Shown piece by piece: positions 1 through 7,945 of a DNA stretch of 18,434 nucleotides (positions are counted from its first letter, which is position 1; each line of letters begins with the position of its first letter). Made by a program: the position numbers and the translations under genes. The stretch lies in NCBI GenBank assembly GCA_020347545.1, contig CP070731.1, forward strand, positions 2,466,642 to 2,485,075, given 5' to 3'. A model generated the notes under the pieces. The model searched no databases. It was not told the DNA's origin and saw nothing but the letters and a program-made list of their open reading frames with translations. The DNA is from Flavobacteriaceae bacterium (lineage in GTDB: Bacteria > Bacteroidota > Bacteroidia > Flavobacteriales > Flavobacteriaceae).

Positions 1-18
1 ATTTATATATTTTTTCAT
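1..18 (-). CDS. Start of the next gene in the susCD operon, probably a SusE-like lipoprotein (partial)
   Basis: An ATG on the minus strand at 16-18 opens a frame reading M-K-K-Y-I-N that runs off the left edge. It lies 20 bases after the susD stop codon, and a lysine-rich start of this kind is typical of a Bacteroidota signal peptide. In known starch loci of this phylum the gene after susD commonly encodes the SusE/SusF surface starch-binding lipoprotein, so that is the best guess. The identity rests on position alone because only six codons are visible. Confidence 0.5.
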
Positions 19-38
19 GATATATGTCTATTTATTAA

Positions 39-1949
39 TTAATAACCTTCGTTTTGTTGCAGGCCAGGATTCGCGATGATATCAGCTGAAGGAATAGGAT
101 ATACATCTCTCCATTTTTCAGTGGTTTTTCCTTCCATGATACCACCTTTCCAAGGCCAAACTCCATTTTCAGTAAACTGATTAAAACGAACAAGGTCAGT
201 TCTTCTGTGTCCTTCCCAGTGCAATTCCCTGGATCTTTCATCAAGAATAAATTCAAGTGTCAGATCTGTGGCTTCTATGTTTCCTGCTGTACTACCATAG
301 GATCTTTCTCTAAGCATATTGACATATGCTGCGGCTTCAGAAGCACTACCTCCACCACCTCTTAAAAAGGCTTCGGCATACATCAAATAGGCATCTGCCA
401 ATCGGAACATTGGAAAATCAATATCAACAAAATCACCGGAACCATCTGATCCCTGGTTTCCGTTCACATCAATATTTTTAAATTTCTCAACGGCATAACC
501 ATTTGAAAAATTAAATGGATCTTCAATTTCCAAAGTCTGATCTTCAGTGAAGAAGTTGGCTCTGCTGTCTCCTGTTTCCGTAATCGTATAGGTATTATTT
601 GTTTTGTCCAAGGTGATGTAATAAGCTCCATCCTTGGCAATGGCAATATTTGCACCGTCTACTTCCAGAGTGCCATCAGCACCATTGTCACCTAAATTAC
701 CTGGCCAGTCATTGTCAATTCTGAATTTTATTTCCCCGGCAACCAGCTGTGCGTAAATGGCATACTGATCTGTAGCAGATTCATGCATGACCATATCAGG
801 TGGGCCCCAACCATTCGGTGTAGCACTTCCTACCAGACCCCATCTTGAGGCAGGTCCTATGGCCTCATTCAGGGCATCAGTATCCAAATCTCCAAATTGG
901 AACACGAAGTTCTTCGTAGTTCTGATACCACCCCAACCTCCGTTGATTCCGAAATCGGCTGCATTCATTTTTCCTCCAACAGGAGCATGTGTAAGGAACG
1001 TAGTTCCACCATAACCTGTTGTATTTATTCCGTCAAATCGGATTGGGAAGATGATTTCATTCTGAGAACCATTGATGTCGTTGTCCGCAAGGAACAATTC
1101 TGTATAGGTGTCATGCAAGGTGTACCCGGCATTAATTACCTTAGTGATATTCGCCATTGCTTCTGAAGCTCTTGGAGTATTTGTATAAACTTCAGAATTC
1201 AAATACAATTTTGCCAAAAGCATCCAAACGGTTGCCTGATCCGCTCTTCCGTATTCATTTTGACGAGCTCCAACCATTGATGGTTCAATCTCATTCAATT
1301 CTGATATTAACCAGTCAAAAACAAACTCTCTGCTTTTTTGTTCAGGGAAGAAGTTTCCTACCGGGTCCTCTTCAGTTACAAAGGGAATATTTCCATAAAA
1401 ATCAATTGCGTGCCAGTAACTCAATGCTCTCATAAATCGAGCCTCTGCCCTGTAGGTCTGGATCTCCCCTTTTAAGGTTCCGTCTACACCTCTTTCATCC
1501 AATTTTTCATCTGTAGTTTCTCTTAAAAACTGGTTGGCAATTCCAATCTGGAAATAAATCCTGTCATACATTGCACGAATAAACTCATTGGAAGAAGTCC
1601 AAACATGGTTATGAAGATCATGAATAGTCCCGTCATTCCATGCAATAATTGCTTCATCCGTATTCAACTCCTGATGCTTCCAGAACTGTCTTAAATAGTT
1701 TGAAAATCCTTCGTCAATTCCTTGAATATCCGGATTACCGGCTGGACCTTCTTGCCCACTTACAGCAATACCAGCATAAACTCTTGCAAGAAACTCTGTA
1801 TAAGCTTCGGGATCAGCAAAAGCCTGACCCTCGGTAAGTTCAGTTACAGGTTGTTTGTCTAAATCACTTTCACAGGATACAAATCCAAATGCAAGCACTA
1901 AAGCGACAATACCTACTTTTAATTTTAAATTATTAAATATTTTCATCAT
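39..1949 (-). CDS. susD: SusD-family starch-binding outer-membrane lipoprotein with an inserted SusE-like domain
   Basis: Surface lipoprotein that would bind alpha-glucan and form the lid over the SusC channel. Residues are numbered from the ATG at 1947-1949. The signal peptide ends in F-V-S-C, giving a lipidated Cys at about residue 26, followed by acidic residues (E-S-D-L-D) that resemble a surface-export signal. SusD hallmarks follow: helical TPR-like segments (for example Y-R-A-E-A-R-F-M-R-A-L-S-Y-W near 166-179), a late helical R-L-A-D-A-Y-L-M-Y-A-E-A segment near 516-527, and a C-terminal W-R-D-V-Y-P-I-P-S motif. At 636 residues it is longer than typical SusD proteins (about 500-550). 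The excess is a separate domain at about 356-460. A TTG at 1950-1952 and a second ATG at 1944-1946 are alternative starts. It begins 8 bases after susC and is surely cotranscribed with it. Confidence 0.95.
   Translation of the reverse strand: MMKIFNNLKLKVGIVALVLAFGFVSCESDLDKQPVTELTEGQAFADPEAYTEFLARVYAGIAVSGQEGPAGNPDIQGIDEGFSNYLRQFWKHQELNTDEAIIAWNDGTIHDLHNHVWTSSNEFIRAMYDRIYFQIGIANQFLRETTDEKLDERGVDGTLKGEIQTYRAEARFMRALSYWHAIDFYGNIPFVTEEDPVGNFFPEQKSREFVFDWLISELNEIEPSMVGARQNEYGRADQATVWMLLAKLYLNSEVYTNTPRASEAMANITKVINAGYTLHDTYTELFLADNDINGSQNEIIFPIRFDGINTTGYGGTTFLTHAPVGGKMNAADFGINGGWGGIRTTKNFVFQFGDLDTDALNEAIGPASRWGLVGSATPNGWGPPDMVMHESATDQYAIYAQLVAGEIKFRIDNDWPGNLGDNGADGTLEVDGANIAIAKDGAYYITLDKTNNTYTITETGDSRANFFTEDQTLEIEDPFNFSNGYAVEKFKNIDVNGNQGSDGSGDFVDIDFPMFRLADAYLMYAEAFLRGGGGSASEAAAYVNMLRERSYGSTAGNIEATDLTLEFILDERSRELHWEGHRRTDLVRFNQFTENGVWPWKGGIMEGKTTEKWRDVYPIPSADIIANPGLQQNEGY
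570..884 (-). other. SusE/SusF-like starch-binding domain embedded in SusD
   Basis: About 105 residues inside SusD (roughly 356-460) do not look like SusD. They begin with W-G-L-V-G-S-A-T-P-N-G-W, continue with A-G-E-I-K-F-R-I-D-N-D-W and end with G-A-Y-Y-I-T-L-D-K-T-N-N-T-Y-T-I-T. This order (G-x-A-T-x-x-G-W, then A-G-x-x-K-F plus D-W, then a T-Y-T-I strand) is the pattern I know from the tandem carbohydrate-binding domains of SusE and SusF. W381 and W415 would be candidate sugar-stacking residues. The flanks (F-G-D-L before, D-S-R-A-N-F-F-T-E-D-Q after) rejoin as normal SusD sequence. Domain identity is recognised by eye, not by a profile search. Confidence 0.75.
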
Positions 1950-1957
1950 CAATGCTT

Positions 1958-4894
1958 TTAAAAGTTAATGTTAAATCCAAGTAAGAATGTTTGAGGTCTT
2001 GGATAAAAATTATTGTCAATTCCTCCACTGATTTCAGGATCCAAACCGTCGTAATCAGTAATGGTAAATACATTCTGTACAGTTGTATATAATCTCAATC
2101 CAACTTCTCCTTCTTTAAGGTCATCAAAGGTATATCCTAAAGAAAGGTTATCCATTTTCAAGAATGATGCATCCTGAATATAATAATCAGACCAGAACTG
2201 CTGGGTTTTAAAATCCGTTGCCAGATAGTCCGAATGAACATTCCTTAAAGTTCCTAATTCATATAAAGCTCCCTCATAACCCCTTGAAGAGGCAACGTTA
2301 TTGTAGGCATAATTTCCAAGGGTGGCTCTTAGCGTAAATGATAAGTCAAAATTATGGAAATTCATATAAGATGAGAAACCAAAAAGATAATCAGGATTAG
2401 GGTTCTTATAGATTCTCTTATCACTGTCATTAATAACCCCATCTCTTGCATCTGCGATACCGTCATCATTCGTATCAACAGTCAGCTGGTCTACATAAAC
2501 TCCTTCCAGCGGGTTTCCGCTTTCATCATAAACCTGTTCAAAAACCAAATATGAGAATTGAGGATGCCCTACTTTATGAGTTTGAATGGTATTACCAACA
2601 CCACCGCTGATACCACCTTGAGCAATACCAGGTGATAAAGGATCATCAACATTGTTCAGTTTCTTGATCTCATTACTTAACCAGGTAGCATTAAAGTTAA
2701 CATTCCATGTAAAGTTCTCTTTCTGGAAAATATCCGCATTCAAGGTAAATTCAACCCCCTGACTTGACAAATCACCAATATTTGTATACAAATCATTGGT
2801 AAGGTTTGATCCGGCCGGTGGAGCAATGTTACTCAAGATATCCGATGACTCTCTTTTAAAGTACTCTATCGAACCTGTGATTACATCGTTCATAAAACCG
2901 TAATCCAAACCAATGTTGTAGGTATCAGATTCCTCCCATTTGATGTTCTTGTCATATCCCTCAGGACGCAAAGTATAATGGTAACTGCCTCCAAATGGAT
3001 ATCTGACACCGTTGTCTCCCGGAGTGTAAATTGGTAAATAACCAAAATCTCTGTCGATCTCCTGCTGTCCTGTTTGTCCAAAACCAAGACGTAATTTCAA
3101 AGTTGACACAGTTTCAGAATCCTGAAGGAATGCCTCTTCTGAAATATTCCATGCAAGGGCACCAGAGAAGAAGTTCGCCCATCTGTTTTCAGGGGCAAAT
3201 CTTGAGGACCCATCACGACGATACGTAAATGTTACCAAATACTTTTCGTTAAATGTATAATTGAGACGAGCAAAATAGGATTCCAATGCATTCAAAGAAA
3301 CAATTCTTGGACGTCCTGTCACATTTCCTAATCCTGTTGTCGTAACGTTTGAGTTCTCACGATAAAAATCCTGGAAAGAATGTCCCAGCATCACATCAAC
3401 TTTGTGCTTGTCTGCAAAGGTGTTAAGATAATTCAAGTAAACATCCGCAAGGGTGTTTCTTTTCATTTCAGAATAATCTCTAACTGATCCCAGGGAGTTA
3501 TATCCACTGGCAGATTCCGCAGGAACAATGAACTGTCCCTGAACTTCTGAATAATCAAAACCGAGGTTCAATACCACACTAAGGCCTTCTAAGAAGTTGA
3601 ATTTATAATCAAACTTCGCATTTCCCAGATATCTTTGGGTATTTGCGCTATCATAATTCTGCATCAACTGACCAACAGGGTTTCTTGGAGCAAGGTTGTT
3701 AGGACTTCCGTCATTATCCAGCCATTCCCAGTACCCGCCATATTCTGGCACTCCACTGTAAATTGGTTTTGTTGGATCAAAACTCACTGAATTTCCAATG
3801 GCTCCCTGGTCTGCAAATTTATCCTGAACCCAGGACCCTCGAAGATTGAAATCCATCTTAAGTGAATTATCAAACAAATTCTGTCTGAAATTCATGGCAA
3901 TACTTGGTCTTGTGAATTTGCCTGTTTTTAAAATTCCTTCCTGGTACATATATCCAACTGCAACTCGATAAGAACTGTTATCAAACCCTTCTGAAATCGT
4001 AATGTTGTTATCGGTTCCAAAAGCCGTCTGATAGATATTATCCTGCCAGTTCGTACTTTCGTTTGTAACCAAAGCAGAGGCATCTGGGTTCTCAAGAGAA
4101 TTGATCGCTTTTCTGAATTGGCTTGGTTTTAACACATCTACAGTGTTCGATTTTACTCCGGCAGATACATAACTTCCAATCTCAACTCTAAAGTCTGAAT
4201 TCATTCTTCCGGACTTCGTTGTGATGATGATAACCCCGTTTGTCGCTCTCGATCCATAGATCGCAGTTGCTGAGGCATCTTTCAAAATGTTAAAACTTTC
4301 GATATCATTGGGGTTAATCGAATTTAATGCAGGGCCTTTCTGGTCAATCGGCACCCCGTCAATTACATAAAGCGGGCTGTTATTGCTCAAAGATGAAATA
4401 CCACCCCTGATCTTAACGTCTCCAGTTTCACCTGGTCTACCACTAGGAGGTGTAACATTCACACCTGCTGTCTTACCCGTGATCAATTGTTCAGGTGAAG
4501 CGATAACCCCAACATTAAACTCTTTTTCGCTTACTTTTTCAACCGCACCGGTTGCATCTTTCTTGGTTGTTTGTCCATAACCGATCAATACAACTTCATC
4601 TAAACTCTCTGCTGATTCCATCAAAACAACCTGCATGTTATCTGTGGCAGGTAATTCTGCATTGGAATATCCAACATAAGAGAATACTAAAATCGCGTTT
4701 TCCTCAACCTCGAGTTCAAAATTCCCGTCGAAGTCTGTGGCTGTTCCCCGAGTTGTACCTTGTATCATAACAGATACTCCCGGCAGGTCAATTCCTTGGT
4801 CATCTTTTACATTACCTTTAATAAGTTCCTGAGCGGAAATCATCATTGGCAATAAAAATAAAATTGCAAAGATTAATTGTCTAATTTTTTTCAT
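1958..4894 (-). CDS. susC: SusC-family TonB-dependent outer-membrane transporter
   Basis: Outer-membrane beta-barrel that imports malto-oligosaccharides using TonB/ExbBD energy, paired with SusD. The 978 residues show a signal peptide (about 1-22, ending S-A-Q), then a carboxypeptidase-regulatory-like domain at about 23-95 (G-N-V-K-D-D-Q-G onward, with the F-S-Y-V-G-Y motif). A TonB-box-like D-E-V-V-L-I-G-Y-G lies at 99-107. The plug domain follows, with P-L-Y-V-I-D-G-V-P-I near 174-183 and the I-L-K-D-A-S-A-T-A-I-Y-G-S-R-A-T-N-G-V motif near 203-221. The rest is barrel, ending in an aromatic residue (N-I-N-F). The domain order and length are usual for SusC. A -7 box about 100 bases upstream and overlapping operators suggest control by the neighbouring LacI-type regulator. 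The starch substrate is inferred from the surrounding GH13 and GH65 genes. Confidence 0.96.
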   Translation of the reverse strand: MKKIRQLIFAILFLLPMMISAQELIKGNVKDDQGIDLPGVSVMIQGTTRGTATDFDGNFELEVEENAILVFSYVGYSNAELPATDNMQVVLMESAESLDEVVLIGYGQTTKKDATGAVEKVSEKEFNVGVIASPEQLITGKTAGVNVTPPSGRPGETGDVKIRGGISSLSNNSPLYVIDGVPIDQKGPALNSINPNDIESFNILKDASATAIYGSRATNGVIIITTKSGRMNSDFRVEIGSYVSAGVKSNTVDVLKPSQFRKAINSLENPDASALVTNESTNWQDNIYQTAFGTDNNITISEGFDNSSYRVAVGYMYQEGILKTGKFTRPSIAMNFRQNLFDNSLKMDFNLRGSWVQDKFADQGAIGNSVSFDPTKPIYSGVPEYGGYWEWLDNDGSPNNLAPRNPVGQLMQNYDSANTQRYLGNAKFDYKFNFLEGLSVVLNLGFDYSEVQGQFIVPAESASGYNSLGSVRDYSEMKRNTLADVYLNYLNTFADKHKVDVMLGHSFQDFYRENSNVTTTGLGNVTGRPRIVSLNALESYFARLNYTFNEKYLVTFTYRRDGSSRFAPENRWANFFSGALAWNISEEAFLQDSETVSTLKLRLGFGQTGQQEIDRDFGYLPIYTPGDNGVRYPFGGSYHYTLRPEGYDKNIKWEESDTYNIGLDYGFMNDVITGSIEYFKRESSDILSNIAPPAGSNLTNDLYTNIGDLSSQGVEFTLNADIFQKENFTWNVNFNATWLSNEIKKLNNVDDPLSPGIAQGGISGGVGNTIQTHKVGHPQFSYLVFEQVYDESGNPLEGVYVDQLTVDTNDDGIADARDGVINDSDKRIYKNPNPDYLFGFSSYMNFHNFDLSFTLRATLGNYAYNNVASSRGYEGALYELGTLRNVHSDYLATDFKTQQFWSDYYIQDASFLKMDNLSLGYTFDDLKEGEVGLRLYTTVQNVFTITDYDGLDPEISGGIDNNFYPRPQTFLLGFNINF

Positions 4895-4962
4895 AAAAAT
4901 GAATTTAGTTATTAAGCACTATGATTTGTAATTAAACTTGCTGTTATTTAATATCTCACGCC

Positions 4963-4977
4963 ACGAATTTAATTCGT
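4963..4977. repeat. Inverted repeat in the susC leader
   Basis: ACGAATT-T-AATTCGT has two perfect 7-base arms around one base. It lies about 10 bases downstream of the start point expected from the 4994-5001 box, so it would be at the 5' end of the susC transcript. The one-base spacer makes an RNA hairpin with all pairs impossible, so a protein-binding site is more likely than a stem-loop. Confidence 0.4.
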
Positions 4978-4993
4978 TAACAGCGATTTAACA

Positions 4994-5024
4994 CAAAATT
5001 AATACATTAAAAAATTTGCGAAAA
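4994..5024 (-). promoter_or_regulatory. Probable susC promoter (Bacteroidota type)
   Basis: On the minus strand 4994-5001 reads TAATTTTG, an exact match to the Bacteroidota -7 consensus TAnnTTTG. The -33 position, 17-19 bases upstream, falls on TTTTCG (5024 down to 5019), a weak match to TTTG. The start point would be near 4987, giving an untranslated leader of roughly 90 bases before the susC ATG. The -33 part overlaps the perfect operator palindrome, so a bound regulator would affect polymerase directly. Confidence 0.55.
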
Positions 5025-5032
5025 CGTTTTCG
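5019..5032. promoter_or_regulatory. LacI-type operator O1, perfect 14-bp palindrome
   Basis: CGAAAACGTTTTCG is identical to its own reverse complement and has the central CG step typical of LacI/GalR-family operators. It overlaps the -33 part of the probable susC promoter and lies 300 bp upstream of a LacI-family gene, which is the obvious candidate to bind it. Confidence 0.75.
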
Positions 5033-5050
5033 TGTTAATAAGTTTTCTTA

Positions 5051-5064
5051 CGAAAACGTTAGAG
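5051..5064. promoter_or_regulatory. Second operator-like site O2 (left half conserved)
   Basis: CGAAAACGTTAGAG repeats the first 10 bases of O1 exactly while its right half has diverged. Its centre is 32 bp from the centre of O1, close to three turns of the helix, so both would lie on the same face of the DNA. This supports cooperative binding by two dimers, but that is inference. Confidence 0.5.
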
Positions 5065-5332
5065 TGAATTTTCGGACAGTCTCCAAGTCGTTAATAAATT
5101 CTAAATAATCGGGGAAAATTTTCACAAATTCTTAAAATAAGGTAATCAAATTAGCTAATTGGCATCGAGGGAGTTAAAAGATTTTTTTCACCGATTAAAA
5201 TTTCCTATTTTTATCAACAAGTATTAATGTTAATTCGGACTATTTAATTGAGTTCATTTGCATTGGTTTAACAAGGATTTTAAAGATGTTGTCATCTTGT
5301 AGATTTTGCCTTCTTCAAGGTTTTAATAAAGT

Positions 5333-6370
5333 ATGAAACAAAAAATTACATTAAAAAAAATAGCCAAAGAATTTGGCGTTTCCATATCAACGGTTTCCAA
5401 GGCACTTAAAGACAGCCATGAGATAAGCTCTGAGGTTAAGGAAAAAATTCAGGCATTCGCCAAATATTACCATTACAAACCAAATAGTCTTGCTCTTAAT
5501 CTTCGAAACCAGAAAACCAAAACAATAGGTGTTATTATTCCTGAAATCGTGCATCATTTCTTTACCAAAGTAATTACCGGGATTGAAAAGCTGGCGAATG
5601 AAAAAGGTTACAATGTGATGATTTGTCTTTCAAATGAGTCCTATGAAAAGGAAGTGCTCAACCTAGATATGCTTGCGAATGGTGTAGTTGACGGAATCAT
5701 TGCTTCTGTTGCAAAGGAAACCGAGTCAAAGGAAGACTACAGGCATTTTACCGAATTGATCAATAATGGAATTCCTCTTGTCATGTTTGACAGGGTAGTT
5801 GACGAAATCGAGTGCAATAAGGTCATTGCTGATGATAAGGGAGGCGCATTTCTCGCAACCGAACAGTTAATTAAAAACGGATGTAGCAATATAGCCCTTG
5901 TCACCACTCCCGATTATGTTACCGTTGGCCTTGAAAGAAAGGAAGGTTACCTGAAAGCTCTTAAAGAATTTCAGATTCCCGAAAATATCGAGCTTATAGT
6001 AACTATCGATGATCAAAAATCAATAGAAGATCAGCTATCATTCTTATTTCGAGGAAATAATATTCCGGATGGTATTTTTGCCGTCAATGAAATTTATGCG
6101 GCTACCGTGATGAAGGTGGCAAGAAAATTCGGGTATTCAGTTCCCGAAGATGTGGAAGTAATTGGTTTCACTGATGGCCTTATTTCCGAATTTACCTCTC
6201 CTTCTTTAACCACCGTTGCACAACATGGAAGATCGATGGGGCAAAAAGCCTTAGAATTACTTCTTGATGAAATTGATTCTCAAGAAGCTCATTATCAGTA
6301 TAAAACAAACTTAATTCAGACTGATCTTAAAATTAGAAACTCAACAAAAAAGGTTCAGCTTCAGAATTAA
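5333..6370 (+). CDS. LacI/GalR-family transcriptional regulator
   Basis: DNA-binding regulator of 345 residues, the usual length for the family. The N-terminal helix-turn-helix spans about residues 5-25 (I-T-L-K-K-I-A-K-E-F-G-V-S-I-S-T-V-S-K-A-L). The hinge follows near 48-58 (Y-K-P-N-S-L-A-L-N-L-R), then a periplasmic-binding-protein-like sensor domain from about 63 (K-T-I-G-V-I-I-P-E), including F-D-R-V-V near 152-156 and a G-F-T-D-G segment near 278-282. Lying between susC and the maltose operon, it most likely controls both, with a malto-oligosaccharide or a metabolite as ligand. Whether it represses or activates cannot be read from the sequence. Bacteroides thetaiotaomicron uses SusR, an unrelated sensor type, for its starch locus, so this is a different control scheme. 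Confidence 0.93.
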   Translation: MKQKITLKKIAKEFGVSISTVSKALKDSHEISSEVKEKIQAFAKYYHYKPNSLALNLRNQKTKTIGVIIPEIVHHFFTKVITGIEKLANEKGYNVMICLSNESYEKEVLNLDMLANGVVDGIIASVAKETESKEDYRHFTELINNGIPLVMFDRVVDEIECNKVIADDKGGAFLATEQLIKNGCSNIALVTTPDYVTVGLERKEGYLKALKEFQIPENIELIVTIDDQKSIEDQLSFLFRGNNIPDGIFAVNEIYAATVMKVARKFGYSVPEDVEVIGFTDGLISEFTSPSLTTVAQHGRSMGQKALELLLDEIDSQEAHYQYKTNLIQTDLKIRNSTKKVQLQN

Positions 6371-6383
6371 GAAATAAATTTTA

Positions 6384-6391
6384 TATATTTG
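6384..6391 (+). promoter_or_regulatory. Candidate -7 box for the maltose operon
   Basis: TATATTTG matches TAnnTTTG exactly and lies 13 bases after the regulator stop codon. No clear TTG sits at the expected -33 distance (the nearest is TTC near 6360-6362), and the leader to the transporter ATG would be nearly 190 bases. The match could be chance in AT-rich DNA. Confidence 0.3.
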
Positions 6392-6442
6392 ACCCTTATT
6401 AGTAAATATTTCACAACTTGCTAATTATTTAATACTTCACAA

Positions 6443-6468
6443 TTGGGTTTGGCCTGTGCCAAATCTGA
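6443..6468 (+). repeat. Inverted repeat / hairpin between the regulator and the transporter gene
   Basis: TTTGGC-CTGT-GCCAAA (6448-6463) is a perfect 6-base stem with a 4-base loop. As RNA it extends with G-U and other pairs to about 11 pairs over 6443-6468. It is followed by an AT-rich stretch rather than a clean T run. It may be a weak terminator for the regulator gene, a leader hairpin of the maltose operon, or a protein-binding site. Confidence 0.45.
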
Positions 6469-6587
6469 AAACAATTTATTTAGTGACATTTTGACCCTGA
6501 AATGGATAAACTCCTTTAGGAAAGTCTCCTTTGTGGGCGTTTTGCGAAATGCATTTAAATAAATTTCACATTAAATCTAAATCGATT

Positions 6588-7931
6588 ATGGAAAAAAGAC
6601 GTCTTAGTTTTTGGGAGATCTGGAACCTTAGTTTCGGGTTTCTTGGAATTCAAATGGGTTTCGCCCTTCAAAATGCAAATGCTTCGAGGGTATTACAAAT
6701 ATTCGGGGCTGATGTACATGAACTCTCATGGTTTTGGATTGTGGCCCCGTTAACAGGATTAATTGTTCAACCCATAATCGGTTATTACAGTGATCGTACA
6801 TGGACAAAATTAGGAAGAAGAAGGCCCTTTTTTCTTACGGGTGCTTTATTGGCATCTATAGGATTGATCCTAATGCCAAATGCTGATATGTTTACTGCAT
6901 TTATGCCAGCGCTTTGGGTTGGGGCAGGGATGTTGATGATTATGGATGCATCTTTTAACGTGGCGATGGAACCCTTCAGAGCCTTGGTGGCCGATGTTTT
7001 ACCGAGTGATCAAAGAACCCTGGGTTTCAGTGTTCAGACGGTACTTATTGGAATTGGTGCTGTATTAGGATCTTGGTTGCCTTATGTGTTGACAAACTGG
7101 ATTGGTATTTCAAATACGGCAGAACCTGGTAAGGTTCCTCTGAGTTTGATGCTGTCATTTATTATTGGTGCAGCAGTACTTGTGACGAGTATTTTAATTA
7201 CGGTAATAACCACTAAAGAATATTCTCCTGAAGAAATGGCCCTTATCAACGGGGCCGAGGAAGAGGAAGAGGAGGTGGAAGAATCAAGTCTGCTCAATAT
7301 CTTTACAGATTTTAAAAATATGCCTTTAACCATGAGACAGTTGAGCTGGGTTCAATTCTTTTCCTGGTTCGGTTTATTTGGTATGTGGGTGTTTTCAACT
7401 CCTGCAATTGCACATCATATTTACGGTCTTCCACTTGAAGATTCCCACAGTAACGATTATCAGAATGCCGGTGACTGGGTAGGGATTCTTTTTGGTGTTT
7501 ATAATTTGGTTTCTGCAATCTATGCCTTTTTCTTACCTGCTATTGCTAAAAAAGTAGGTAGAAAAAGAACCCATGCCGTGTCATTGATAATTGGCGGATT
7601 GGGCTTAATATCAATTTATTTTGCTCCTGACAAAAACTGGTTGATACTTTCCATGATCGCCATTGGAGTATCCTGGGCAAGTATACTGGCCATGCCTTAC
7701 GCAATTTTAGCTGGATCCATTCCCCCTAAAAAAATGGGAGTTTACATGGGCATATTCAACTTTTTTATAGTGATTCCTCAAATCATAAATGCTCTGATTG
7801 GAGGCCCCATAGTAAAATATATTTATGGCGGGAATCCTATTTATGCCCTGATAATAAGTGGTGTTTCTTTTCTCATTGCCGCTGCGCTGGTCTCAAAAGT
7901 AAAAGATGTAGATGATCGTGTTTCACTATAA
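6588..7931 (+). CDS. MFS maltose/oligosaccharide transporter of the inner membrane (GPH/SLC45-like)
   Basis: Carrier of 447 residues that would move maltose from periplasm to cytoplasm. The frame is open back to an ATG at 6531, but that 19-residue extension is polar and unlike the family. The ATG at 6588 (M-E-K-R-R-L-S-F-W-E-I-W-N) gives the expected start just before the first membrane segment. About 12 hydrophobic segments are visible. The loop motif Q-P-I-I-G-Y-Y-S-D-R-x-W-T-K-L-G-R-R-R-P-F at about 61-81 is the mark of the SLC45/sucrose-carrier-like branch, and K-K-V-G-R-K-R near 321-327 is the matching loop in the second half. The central loop has an acidic run at 224-232. As first gene of the operon, 14 bases before pgmB, its substrate is probably maltose, but this is from context. 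Confidence 0.9.
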   Translation: MEKRRLSFWEIWNLSFGFLGIQMGFALQNANASRVLQIFGADVHELSWFWIVAPLTGLIVQPIIGYYSDRTWTKLGRRRPFFLTGALLASIGLILMPNADMFTAFMPALWVGAGMLMIMDASFNVAMEPFRALVADVLPSDQRTLGFSVQTVLIGIGAVLGSWLPYVLTNWIGISNTAEPGKVPLSLMLSFIIGAAVLVTSILITVITTKEYSPEEMALINGAEEEEEEVEESSLLNIFTDFKNMPLTMRQLSWVQFFSWFGLFGMWVFSTPAIAHHIYGLPLEDSHSNDYQNAGDWVGILFGVYNLVSAIYAFFLPAIAKKVGRKRTHAVSLIIGGLGLISIYFAPDKNWLILSMIAIGVSWASILAMPYAILAGSIPPKKMGVYMGIFNFFIVIPQIINALIGGPIVKYIYGGNPIYALIISGVSFLIAAALVSKVKDVDDRVSL

Positions 7932-7945
7932 ACAGAATAACTGGA

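Larger units (their letters stand above)
4895..5332. promoter_or_regulatory. Divergent susC / regulator control region
   Basis: This 438-bp gap separates the minus-strand susCD unit from the plus-strand regulator gene and contains no convincing coding frame. It holds a perfect 14-bp palindrome at 5019-5032, a partial copy at 5051-5064, a minus-strand TAnnTTTG box at 4994-5001 and a 7-bp-arm inverted repeat at 4963-4977. The remainder, toward the regulator, is AT-rich and shows no clear promoter that I can defend. Confidence 0.8.

Noticed and set aside
897..1435. Plus-strand open frames opposite susD
   Set aside because: They overlap well-supported SusD coding sequence and show no family motif.
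5114..5123. GAAAATTTTC palindrome as a third regulator site
   Set aside because: It lacks the central CG of O1 and sits 61 bp from O2; short AT palindromes are common by chance in this DNA.
5300..5308. TAGATTTTG as the -7 box of the regulator gene
   Set aside because: It has three rather than two bases between TA and TTTG and no convincing -33 element.
6531..6587. Upstream ATG extending the MFS transporter by 19 residues
   Set aside because: The extension is polar, unlike the family N-terminus, and the ATG at 6588 starts the expected M-E-K-R-R-L-S-F-W sequence directly before the first membrane segment.
7257..7283. Purine-rich GAGGAAGAGG tract as a repeat or regulatory element
   Set aside because: It encodes the acidic Glu run in the central cytoplasmic loop of the MFS transporter, which explains it.
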